Positions 53,538 to 63,600 of a stretch of DNA of 64,000 bases are shown here, piece after piece. Below the pieces are notes generated by a model. It saw nothing but the letters and a program-made list of their open reading frames with translations, had not been told where the DNA came from and ran no database searches. The stretch is from Anaerolineales bacterium. Its GTDB lineage: Bacteria; Chloroflexota; Anaerolineae; Anaerolineales; Villigracilaceae. The stretch is from positions 1-64,000 of the forward strand of contig JACZJC010000010.1 in NCBI GenBank assembly GCA_014860745.1, read 5' to 3'. The position numbers and the translations under genes were made by a program. Positions within the stretch are counted from its first letter, which is position 1. Each line of letters begins with the position of its first letter.

Positions 53538-54157
53538 GCAGCCAATCATTCTTTTATCCCCAGAAGATGGGGAGAATTATTTTTTTGGGCATGGAGGAGG
53601 TGATTGGCAGAAGCGGGGTGGACTCGATCCTTCAACTTGCTTCACTCGATTCATTGATTAAGGAGCGTCCAACTGCGCGCGCCGACAAAACTTTTCCGTT
53701 TGAAACGGTAAGCCTCCTGCAGAGTACGCTGGAGCAGAAATACGGTCCACGTGGAGGGCGTGGATTGGCCCTGCGGGCAGGACGGGCTTCCTTCAAGTAT
53801 GGTTTGAAGGAATACGGGTCTTTACTTGGTCTAACGGAGATGGCCTTCCGGTTGCTGCCGCTTTCCACCAAACTGCACACCGGCGCAAAAGCTTTTGCCG
53901 AGCTCTTCAACCGCCACACCGACCAGCGGGTGCGCGTGGAGGAGAGGGAAAATTCGATTTTATGGCACATTGAGCAATGTCCCCTGTGCTGGGAGAGAAA
54001 AGCCGAAGAGCCGGTTTGCCATTTGGCAGTGGGGCTGCTGCAGGAAGCCCTGTATTGGGTGAGCGGAGGCAAGGTCTTCGACGTGGAAGAAACCGCCTGC
54101 ATTGCCTGCGGCGACCCCTTTTGCACCATACAGATCAACACCGTTCCACTTTCATAG
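53534..54157 (+). CDS. V4R-domain protein
   Basis: A 207-residue protein. The C-terminal half (about 130-203) is a V4R (4-vinyl reductase) domain with cysteines E-Q-C-P-L-C, E-P-V-C-H, A-C-I-A-C-G-D-P-F-C, the usual small-molecule- and metal-binding pattern. The N-terminal half has a helix-rich pattern like bacteriochlorophyll reductase BchJ-type and related sensors. V4R domains bind hydrophobic ligands, and this one may sense or carry a product of its neighbours. Coupled to the hydrolase gene by a four-base overlap. Confidence 0.8.
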   Translation: MSSQSFFYPQKMGRIIFLGMEEVIGRSGVDSILQLASLDSLIKERPTARADKTFPFETVSLLQSTLEQKYGPRGGRGLALRAGRASFKYGLKEYGSLLGLTEMAFRLLPLSTKLHTGAKAFAELFNRHTDQRVRVEERENSILWHIEQCPLCWERKAEEPVCHLAVGLLQEALYWVSGGKVFDVEETACIACGDPFCTIQINTVPLS

Positions 54158-54220
54158 CGGGAAAGATATTAATAACAGTTTTGTTTTGTTCAACTGCGTG
54201 TTTTAACCGATACTTTGATT

Positions 54221-54226
54221 TATAAT
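54221..54226 (+). promoter_or_regulatory. TATAAT box before the beta-helix gene
   Basis: TATAAT ends eight bases before ATG 54235; with no ribosome binding site between, a nearly leaderless mRNA is expected. Confidence 0.45.
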
Positions 54227-54234
54227 CTCTGATT

Positions 54235-55512
54235 ATGCTGAAGATCATTCTCCATGCGCACAATCAGATACTGCCCTTTTGTGAAACTGCGCGTGAATTG
54301 CGGATCCAAAATACACCCCTCTGGCTGCACCAGCGGAATTTGCTCGCCCCCTATGTGACCCGCGAGATGGAGCTAAAGCAGGGGGAACGGTTACAGCCCG
54401 TCCGCGAACCGACCATCGTTTACCGAGACAACCTTTTTTTCGACGAATATTACATTAATACTTTCATGGAAGAGGCGGTCAGACGCAACCGCCCTGTCCG
54501 TGCTGCTTTCCGTGCCGACGATCCCGCCTTTCGCGAACATGCCCTGCCGCTTTCCACATCCTACACGCCTGCGGGGAGTTTGTATCTTGCAGATTTATGG
54601 TATTACCCGAACGGTCCCATGGCAGGTGTGGAACCGCTCATCATCGACATGCAGGCGCGTGAGATCGGTTACTATCATGTGCCTACCTATATGGCCGACC
54701 AAAGCGGCGACCTGGTCTTTCAGGTTCCATTGCGTGCCATGCTGGCCATCGACTCATGGGTGCATGTGTTTATTGCCGATATGGTTTTCAGCCAGTTCGC
54801 GCGCGGGGCGCGGTTTGAAAAACGCCTCAAGGAAGACGTGGGCTTCAAAGTGAAAATCCTTGCGAAAGCCGTTTACGAGGGGAGGCAGGTGCTGGAATGT
54901 TCCGAGCTTGTAAAAGTAGGCAAAGGCTGCATCATCGACCCGAGCGCGGTGATTCACGGGCCGACCATCATCGGCGATAACGTCACCATTAACGCCGGCA
55001 CGGTCATAGAGAATTGTGTCATCGGCAACAACGTTAACATTTCACAAGATGTGCAATTGATGCTTTCTGTGATCGGGGATGGGGCTTTTCTGCCCTTCCG
55101 TACGGCCATGTTCATGACCACCCTTATGGAAAACAGCATGGTGGCGCAAAATACCTGCCTGCAAATGTGCGTCATTGGAAGAAATACTTTCATCGGCGCA
55201 GGCTCCACCTTTACCGATTACAACCTCATCCCGGCTCCCATCCGCGCAAGGGATGGGAATGGAAAACTGAGCATCTCCAACCGCCCGGTTATCGGCGGCT
55301 GTGTGGGCCACAATTGCCGGATTGGTTCCGGTATGATCATTTACCCGGCCCGCACCATCGAGTCGGATGTGGTGCTGGCGGCTACCGGAGATCGGCGTGT
55401 CATCGACCACGACGTCACTTTTGACCAAAGCGACCACCACCATTTACGGCAGGCCCACCTGCATCAAACTCCCTATCACAGGAATTTGAAAGCCGAAGTG
55501 GAGTCGTGGTAA
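54235..55512 (+). CDS. Left-handed beta-helix (hexapeptide repeat) protein
   Basis: A 425-residue protein with an N-terminal domain (1-215) like sugar-nucleotidyltransferase relatives, though without an obvious nucleotide-binding G-x-G motif, and a C-terminal left-handed beta-helix (about 225-395). Hexapeptide turns are clear: I-I-D-P-S-A-V-I-H-G-P-T-I-I-G-D-N-V-T-I and later I-G-R-N-T-F-I-G-A-G. Such proteins are acyl- or nucleotidyltransferases. The exact reaction cannot be read. It is the start of a second transcription unit in the cluster. Confidence 0.75.
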   Translation: MLKIILHAHNQILPFCETARELRIQNTPLWLHQRNLLAPYVTREMELKQGERLQPVREPTIVYRDNLFFDEYYINTFMEEAVRRNRPVRAAFRADDPAFREHALPLSTSYTPAGSLYLADLWYYPNGPMAGVEPLIIDMQAREIGYYHVPTYMADQSGDLVFQVPLRAMLAIDSWVHVFIADMVFSQFARGARFEKRLKEDVGFKVKILAKAVYEGRQVLECSELVKVGKGCIIDPSAVIHGPTIIGDNVTINAGTVIENCVIGNNVNISQDVQLMLSVIGDGAFLPFRTAMFMTTLMENSMVAQNTCLQMCVIGRNTFIGAGSTFTDYNLIPAPIRARDGNGKLSISNRPVIGGCVGHNCRIGSGMIIYPARTIESDVVLAATGDRRVIDHDVTFDQSDHHHLRQAHLHQTPYHRNLKAEVESW

Positions 55513-55520
55513 GCGACGGT

Positions 55521-55543
55521 CAGGCATGGTTGAACCATGCCTG
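55521..55543. repeat. Palindrome between the beta-helix and reductase genes
   Basis: CAGGCATGGTT and AACCATGCCTG form a perfect 11-base stem. There is no T run, so termination is doubtful. Confidence 0.5.
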
Positions 55544-55560
55544 TTGAGTCCGGTTGAAAT

Positions 55561-56664
55561 ATGGATAGCTTCGCCTTCATCATCCACCCCATCGATCCCA
55601 AGCGCGATGTCAGCCGCAAGTTTCCGTTTTTGGGAAAGGTACTTTCAGAAAAACAGATCGACTTTTTCTCCACCTTCTTCCCCCCCGTTTATATTTCGGA
55701 GATCGAAGGGATTACATCAAAAGCCACGGGAAAAAACGTCAAAGGCTGGTTCATTGCCTGCCCGTTCACCCCGCGCCGCATGCTGCAGTTGCCCGAGCAT
55801 ACGGTCTATCGTAAAATTATTCAGACCGGGCGCATGGCGGAGAAACTCGGTGCGAATATCCTTGGCCTCGGGGCGTTCACATCCGTCATTGGCGATGCGG
55901 GTGTGACCATTGCCAAAGCGCTGGACATTCCCGTCACCACCGGCGACTCTTACACGGTGGCCATGGCCGTACAAGCCATTCGGGATGCGGCCAAAGTGAT
56001 GGACATTAACATGGCGGACGCGACCGTTGCCGTTGTAGGCGCCACCGGAGCCATTGGCCGCGTCTGTGCGGAGCTGTTGGCTGGGGAGGCCGCCCGGACT
56101 TTGCTCGTGGCCCGGGATGAGAAAAAACTCGAAGCCCTGAGAGACAGGCTCAAGGTCCACGCAAGAAGCGAGCTTGTCATCAGCACGAAAATGGACATAT
56201 TAAAGGATGCGCAATTGATTTTAACGGTCACCAGTTCGATCCACGATGTCATCCGCCCCGAACATTTGCAGCCGGGCAGTGTGATCTGTGATGTGGCGCG
56301 CCCCCGCGATGTTTCTGCAATGGTGGCGGCAGTGAGAGATGATATATTAGTGATTGACGGCGGCATGGTGGATGTGCCAGGCCCCGTGGATTTCCATTTT
56401 AATTTCGGTTTTCCGGAAGGAAAAGCCTACGCCTGCATGGCCGAGACGATTGCCCTGGCACTGGCTGGCCGCTTCGAAGATTACACGGTCGGCAGGGATA
56501 TTACGCTGGAGCGTGTGCAGGAGATTACCGCGATCTGTGAAACGCATGGTTTTCGTATGAGCGGTTTCCGTTCGTTTGAGCGCGAGGTAACCGGGAAACA
56601 GATTGAAACCGTCCGGCAGAACGCCCGCAAAGGAAAACGGTCGCGTTTACAGAGTGCCGCATAA
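55561..56664 (+). CDS. Acyl-ACP reductase-like protein
   Basis: A 367-residue protein resembling cyanobacterial long-chain acyl-ACP reductase (AAR), the fatty aldehyde-forming enzyme of alkane synthesis. Shared features: the G-L-G-A-F-T-S-V-I block near residue 100, T-T-G-D-S-Y-T-V-A-M, the NAD(P) site V-V-G-A-T-G-A-I-G near 159, and Y-A-C292-M-A-E, whose Cys lies where I expect the catalytic Cys of AAR. It may instead be an unnamed relative of shikimate-dehydrogenase-like reductases. No aldehyde decarbonylase gene is in the window. Confidence 0.7.
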   Translation: MDSFAFIIHPIDPKRDVSRKFPFLGKVLSEKQIDFFSTFFPPVYISEIEGITSKATGKNVKGWFIACPFTPRRMLQLPEHTVYRKIIQTGRMAEKLGANILGLGAFTSVIGDAGVTIAKALDIPVTTGDSYTVAMAVQAIRDAAKVMDINMADATVAVVGATGAIGRVCAELLAGEAARTLLVARDEKKLEALRDRLKVHARSELVISTKMDILKDAQLILTVTSSIHDVIRPEHLQPGSVICDVARPRDVSAMVAAVRDDILVIDGGMVDVPGPVDFHFNFGFPEGKAYACMAETIALALAGRFEDYTVGRDITLERVQEITAICETHGFRMSGFRSFEREVTGKQIETVRQNARKGKRSRLQSAA

Positions 56665-56748
56665 TAAATTGGACCCGAATTATGTTACCAACTCGAAATT
56701 TCAATAAAAAACCTGGAATAATTTTATGACAAGCGGCAGGAGGCTCAC

Positions 56749-57654
56749 ATGAGTAACGCTCGCCTTTTGGTAGTGGAAGACGACATCGATATCGCCAATA
56801 TGTTGAAGATCTATTTTACGGGTCTTCAATATGATGTGGACGTGGCGAATCGCGGAAAGGATGCCTTGGACAAAACCAAGCAGGTTCTGCCGCATTTGAT
56901 TGTGCTGGATATCATGCTGCCCGATATCGACGGGTATGAGGTCTGCCGCACCCTGCGAACCAGCACGCGCACCAGCCATATCCCGGTCATCTTCCTGACG
57001 CAAAAAGATGAACGCAGCGACAAACTGCAGGGTCTTGAATTAGGCGCGGACGATTACATCACCAAGCCTTTCGATATCGAAGAATTAAAATTGCGTGTGC
57101 AGGGAGCCATCCGCCGCTCGGAACGCGAAAGCCTCACTGATCCGCGCTCCGGGCTGCCCGCCGGTCGTTTGATCGAAGAACAGCTGCGCCGCATCATCCG
57201 CGAATCGGAATGGGCTTTGCTGGATGTGCGTATTAATAACTTTGAGGCCTTCAAAGATGTATACGGATTTGTAGCGGGCGATGATGTGATGCGCTTTGCT
57301 GCCATGCTGATCGGCGAGGTGGTGGATGAATTGGGCACGACCAGCGATTTTATCGGTCACGCGGGGGGCGATAACTTCATTATCATCACCACGAATGAAG
57401 CTGCCCCGAACATCCGCCAGAAATTGAAGGACCGCTTTGCCGCTGAAGTGCAGAGTCACTATAACTTTATCGACCGCCAGCAGGGTTTCATTCAGGCGCC
57501 CAAGGCGGAAGGGGGCGTGGAAAAGGTGGGTTTCATGACCTTCTCTGCGGGATTGGTTTCCCCGAGTCTGCATTCGTTTGCCGATATTCGTGAGATCACC
57601 GAACTCGCAGCGGAGGCTCGAAGACAGGACGCGGCGGCAGCCTCCACCGCGTAA
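56749..57654 (+). CDS. Response regulator with degenerate GGDEF domain
   Basis: A 301-residue protein. The receiver (1-120) is complete: E10-D-D, phosphoacceptor Asp in V-L-D-I-M-L-P-D near 53, and K in I-T-K-P-F. The C-terminal part (about 130-290) has the diguanylate cyclase fold, but the signature reads G-G-D-N-F instead of GGDEF and the loop is changed, so cyclase activity is doubtful; it could bind GTP or c-di-GMP, or only mediate contacts. AGGAGGCTCAC gives a strong ribosome binding site. It lies 14 bases before the giant GAF sensor gene. Confidence 0.88.
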   Translation: MSNARLLVVEDDIDIANMLKIYFTGLQYDVDVANRGKDALDKTKQVLPHLIVLDIMLPDIDGYEVCRTLRTSTRTSHIPVIFLTQKDERSDKLQGLELGADDYITKPFDIEELKLRVQGAIRRSERESLTDPRSGLPAGRLIEEQLRRIIRESEWALLDVRINNFEAFKDVYGFVAGDDVMRFAAMLIGEVVDELGTTSDFIGHAGGDNFIIITTNEAAPNIRQKLKDRFAAEVQSHYNFIDRQQGFIQAPKAEGGVEKVGFMTFSAGLVSPSLHSFADIREITELAAEARRQDAAAASTA

Positions 57655-57668
57655 GGCGAAATTTTTCC

Positions 57669-60600
57669 ATGTTGTCTGGGTTGGGAGTTAGCCTGTTTCT
57701 TGCTGGGCTGGTGGTGGTAGCGCTGGCCTGGGCGGTATTACGTTTTTTGCCGCGCTTCCAATCAGACTCACCGGCAACTGCCAACTCGTTCCATTTTCCC
57801 GAAACCTCCAATACAAGTGAAGCCACCATCATCCTCCAACCCGGCGGAAGGGTGGAATATATCAGCGACATGGCGCGTTCATATTTTGAACTGCGCGAGA
57901 ACGAACCCTGCGACCTCGAAAGCATTGCGCGGCGGGTGCGACCCACCGACGATTTTTTAGATTTGTGCGCAACTCCCGGACATAAACGCATTTCCATCGG
58001 CGGCAAGCTTGTGGATGTTGCTTCCTACGAAGTGCCGGGCCCCTACCCAATGATGCTGCTCTCTTTGCGCGGAAGGACTTCCCTTGCGGTCGACCAGAAC
58101 GCAGGCGCAACGGAGGAGATCCTGCAGGTGGCCGCGGAATTCAGCCAGGGAATTGCGGCCAGCCTGAGTCTTGAATCAACCATCCGTTCCATCCTGGATA
58201 ATGTCAGCCGTCTGATGCCTTCGGAAGTCCTGGAACTTAAATTATGGAATACTGAACGCCAGGCTTTGGTTCCCTACCGATTTCAACAGCCCAGTTCTGC
58301 CCGTGTTGTCACGGGTTCCCTCTCCCAATTCGGCAGCCTGACAAACCAACTGGTATCCCTTCGCAAGCCGATCTTGCTGACCGATACGCGCGCGCCATCC
58401 GAGTTCACCAAAAACAATGAACTGCTTTTGATCCATTCGTATTTGGGAATCCCGCTCATTGCGGGCGGCGAACTGGTTGGAACATTGGAGGCTGGCCAGA
58501 CCAGCGGCGGGGAATTTGGCCAGCATGACCTTGATCTTCTAGCCCTGGTCTCCGGCCAGGCGGCTGTTGCGATTCGGAACGCAAAATTATATGAAGAGGA
58601 ACAGAAACGCGGCTCGGAACTCGCCGGCCTAGCCAACCTAAATCAGGCCTTGGGATCCGCGCGCGACTTGGATGATATTTTTTCAAAATTGGTGGAAAGC
58701 GTGGCACCCCTGTTTCCAGCTGAGATCATCGGTTTCATGCTTTACGACGAAGAGAAACGCACGCTTGAGGGGAAGCAGCCCTTCCATGGATTGCCCCCGC
58801 ATTTTGTCCAGATCTATCGGACGGTTGTGCCCGCAGACAGCCCAGCGGAAAAGATCATCACAAGCCAGAAACCCATCATCACCCAGAGCACAGTCAACGA
58901 TGGGAATTGGCAGGCGCTCGGCCTTGCGGATGTAGCAACTGCGGCCAGCCTGCGCGATAACGCACTCATTCCGCTTCTTTCTTCGGGACGCATGCTCGGC
59001 TACTTTCAAGTTGGCCATCACACCCAGGGCAGTTCCGCTTTCACAGCGGAAGAACTTCGACTAATGAATATCGTGGCAAATCAGGCCGCAGCCATTATCG
59101 AAAATGTGCTCCTTGTGCAGCAGGCCCGCGCGCGCGCGCAGCGCGCAGATGCCTTGCGCCGAATCGCGAGTCTTTCCGGTTCCTCCGCCACACTGGAGGA
59201 AATCCTGAAATATTCAGTTCAGGAACTGGCGCATCTCCTCCAGGCGGATGCGGGCGCAATTTTCCTCCTCGACGAAACCCGCGGCGCACTCCGTCTGCGC
59301 CGCGAATCTACCTTCGGGGTTTCCGAGGAAACCAGCAACACCTTTATTCAAATCTTTTTGGATGACCCAAATTATCGTTTCACGGTTTCCGGCAGCCAGA
59401 AACCGTATTTCTCCGGCCGCCTGAGCATGGATCGAAGCATCCTTCCGGTATATCGCCCGCTGGCAACGGCATTAAATATGGAATCCGCCATTGTCGTCCC
59501 GCTGGTGGTGCGTGAACGGAGTATCGGCGAACTGATGCTGGGAAGCAAAAAGGCCGATTACTTTAACTCCTACGATCTCCAGGTTGTCTCCACAGCCGCA
59601 GACCAGCTTGCCTCGGCAGTAGAATTCGCCAGCCTGCTTGCCCAAACAGATGATTCCTTGCGCAGGCGGGTGGATCAGCTTTCCGCGCTGACGCGGATCA
59701 ACCGGGAACTCGGCGCCTCGCTGGATGTGAAACACCTGCTTCAAGTCATCCATGATGAAGGCCTGCATGCCATTCAGGCGGATTGTTCATCGGTCGTTCT
59801 GTTCGAAACAACCAGCGATGAGAATGCCCCGCAGGTTCAGTATTTTGTGGGCTGTGAAAGCATGCGGGAATTGAACGAGATCGAGCGCATGGTTGTCCGG
59901 AAAGGCGAACCACGTATTATCGAAGATTATTTGAAGGAAGGCATCCTTCCCGTTCATGATGGAGCACGCTCCGCGATCATTGTGCCAATCATGTACCAGG
60001 CGGGCACCGTTGGTTTGATAAGCCTTCATTCCGGTTTGGCGGGTTACTTCACCCCGGAAGTGATTGAGCTTGTGCAGACGCTGGCCGTGCAGGCAGGTAT
60101 CGCATTGGTCAATGCCCAGCGTTATCAGGCGGAGAAACAGCGCAGTGAATTAATGCGCCGCCGTGCAGATACGCTCGTGCGCCTCACAGATGTTAGCTAC
60201 ACCCTTGGGCACGACCAACCCCTCGACCAGGCGTTGCAGATCATCGCGCGAGGCATTCGCGACTCCACACCATTCCGTGTAGTGTTGATGAGCGTCGTCG
60301 AGCCGGATACCGGATTGATGCGCCGCCTGACTGCCGTGGGTATCCCGCAGGATACGTTGAATGAATTGCTTTCCCGAAAGCAGCCGCTTTCGAGCGTGCA
60401 GCAGCTCATTCGGCCGGAGTTCAAGATCAGCCGTTCCTACTTTATTCCAGTGGACAAGGCGCCCGTGATTCCTACAGACCTGCACATGGTAACGCTGGAT
60501 GTTTCAACTGCCGCAGGTGCTGCCAGCAATGCCTGGAATGCGGATGATTTTTTGCTTGTCCCGCTCGAAAATGCAGAAGGACAGATCGTGGGGCTGATCA

Positions 60601-63600
60601 GCCTCGATGACCCATCCAACGGTTTGCGACCCGATAAAGCGACCATTGAAGCGGTGGAGGTTTTCTCGGCCCAGGCAGCGTTGTTGATCAGCAATACTCT
60701 CCGCCAGAGCGAATTACGCACGAGAATCGATTCCTTGTCTTCCGGGCTTCAGCGTCAACAGAAGCTTCTCGATATTACTCAAAATGATCTGCCAGTTCTC
60801 CTGCACAAAGATCTCGAGCAGACCATCTCCATGCATAACCTGGACCGGCGCGCCCAGCGTGTGCGCGCGGGCCTGGCCATTACCGAATCCGTCAGCCGCC
60901 AGTTGGATACCTCCTCGGCTCTCTCTGCGCTTGGCCGCGAGACATTGACGCAGTTGGGCATGTCTGTGGCGCTCGTGGCCGAAAATACCGTCGAAGGCCC
61001 GCGCCTGCTGCATGTGCTGGGAAGTTTCCCGCGTTCCACAAATGTAGAGGCTCTTTTCGGTCAAAGGAATCCATTGCGTGCCAGCCTGCAAACGGGCAAG
61101 CCGATCCTCATATCTAATTTGGATGAAGATGATGAATGGCGCGATGCCTCCCTGCTAACCTCCCTGCGGGCGAAAGGCATTCTCTGCCTGCCTGTGCTGG
61201 TGGAAAATAAACCCGTGGCGGCCATGCTTGCCATTAGCCCGGAAACCATGCCCGATTTTACGGAAGAAGACCACCAGGTCTATTTGCAAATTTCCCAGCA
61301 GACCTCCCTCATCCTGCAAAATATTTCCCTGCTCACCCAAACGCGCAGAAGATTGGAAGAGGTGAATCTCCTGCTCGATTTCAGCCGCCAGTTGTCGGCT
61401 ATGGATCCGGAGGCGATCATCAAATCCCTGCTGGATAGCGCGCGGAGAGTCCTCCCGCATGCCCATGCCGGCGCTGTGCTGATCTGGAATCCAAAGACCG
61501 ATTTACTGACCCCGCGTGAGGCTTCCGGGTACGCTGATAATGCCAGCATGATGAATATCAACTACCGCATGGGAGAGGCCCTGCCCGGAAATGCGTTCAT
61601 GAGCAAACATCCGCGCCGCGTGGATGAGATCAACTTTGCGCGCGATTACAACCTGAGCACCGACAACCTCGCCTTGTACCGCCAGGCCACCGGCGGACGA
61701 TTGCCTGTTTCAAGTTTGCTGGTTCCCATTGTTTCCCTCGACCAGAATCTCGGCCTGCTTGTTTTGGATAATTTCAATACCACCTCCGCCTTCCGCGCGG
61801 AAGATGAAGCGCTTTTGCTCTCCCTTGCCCAGCAGATCGCGCTCTCTTTGGATAACTTGCGGCTCGTGCAGACCACCCAGGAACGCGCCGGGCAGTTGCA
61901 GGCTTTGAATGATGCCGCCGCTTCCCTGACCTCCAGCTTGCGCAGCGACCAATTGGTTAATTTACTACTCGACCAATTAAGCTCCATCCTCCCATTTGAC
62001 ACCGCCACGCTCTGGCTGCGTGATAAGGACCGCCTCATGGTCGCATCTGCGCGCGGATTCTCAGATGCCGAACAGCGGCTTGGCCTGACGGTTTCGGTTT
62101 CCGACAGCGCACTCTTCAAGGAAATGGCGCAGACCGGCCAGCCGATCCTCGTCAAGGATGTACGCGAAGATTCGCGCTTCCTGCCGGTGGAAGCCCCGCG
62201 CCTTTCCTGGCTCGGCATTCCTTTGATCTCCAAAGGCGAACTGGTTGGCGCGCTTGCGGTGGAAAAATGGCAGGCCAACTTTTACACCCGCGAACAAATG
62301 CAGGTCGGGCTTACCTTTGCAAGTCAGTCGGCAGTATCACTCGATAACGCCCGCCTTTACGAAGACAGCGTCAGCCGCGCAACGGAATTGGACCAGCGTT
62401 CCCAGCGCCTCACCACTCTTAACCGCTTCACATCCGCGTTGACCGGTTCTTTGGATACAGAACAGATTTTGAATTTGACGGCGGATGAATTGCTCAAGGG
62501 ATTGGGCGCGCGCCGCGTCTCTGTTGTGACCTTTGAGCGGGGCCGGGCGTACTGGAAGATTACCACCCCCCGGACGCGCATCAAACTTCCAAAGCCTTTG
62601 CCCGACTCGCCCATCTTTAGCCGCTTGCACGAATCCCTGGGAATTTTCAATACCGATGACGCCCGCAGCGAACCGGACCTTGCCGACCTGATGGAAATGC
62701 TGGGCGAGAATACGACCGCCCTCCTGATTCTGCCGCTCACAAGCGGCCAGTCGCTTACGGCGCTGATCTTTGCCCAAATGATGGGCGAGGCGCGTTTCGG
62801 CATCAATGAACTTGAGGTGGGGCGTACGATCACCAACCAGGCCACCATCGCGCTCGAAAATGCGCGTTTGTATCAATCATCCGTCCGCACGGCGGAACGG
62901 TTTGCCATTCTGAACGAATCGAGCTCGCTCATCAGCGCTAGCCTTGATCCAGATGAAATCTACATCTCTGTCCATAAGGAGGCGGAACGCCTTGTGCCGA
63001 TGGATTCTTTTGTCATCACTATTTATGATGAAGAAAAGAACGAGATCGATCCCGTTTATTTGTACGACCGTGGAAAGCGGCACCTCGGTGAGCGCGTTCC
63101 CTTCGGAAAGGGCATGAGCAGCGAAGTAATACAGACCGCGCGCCCCATCCTCATTTCCAATGTTGAACAGGTCAACAAAATGGATACCATCGTGATTGCG
63201 GAAGAGGCGGAGGAGATCCAATCCATTGTGGCCGTGCCCATGATCGTGGGCAACAAGGCGCGCGGCATGCTCTCAGCTCAAAGTTATAAGCCGGGCATTT
63301 ACACTGCGGAGGATATGCAGATCCTCGGCACACTTGCGAATCAGGCTATCGTCGCCATCCAAAACGGACGCTTGTTCGAAGAGACCCAGAACCTAGCCTC
63401 CACCCTTGAAAGACGCGTGGTCGAACGTACTGCCCAATTGCAGCGCGAACAGCAAAATACGGAAACCCTCCTGCGCATTCTTACAGAGGTCTCCTCCAGC
63501 CTGGACCTTGACCGTGCGCTCAACCGTACACTGTCATTGCTGAATGACGCCATTGGAGCGGAACAAGGTACCATTTTGCTCGTTCATGCTGAGGATAACC

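Noticed and set aside
55717-56366. Minus-strand frames opposite the acyl-ACP-reductase-like gene
   Set aside because: The plus-strand protein has a clear cofactor motif and family-like order; the minus frames have neither.
57085-57573. Minus-strand frame opposite the receiver-GGDEF gene
   Set aside because: A codon-bias shadow without ribosome binding site or recognisable domain.
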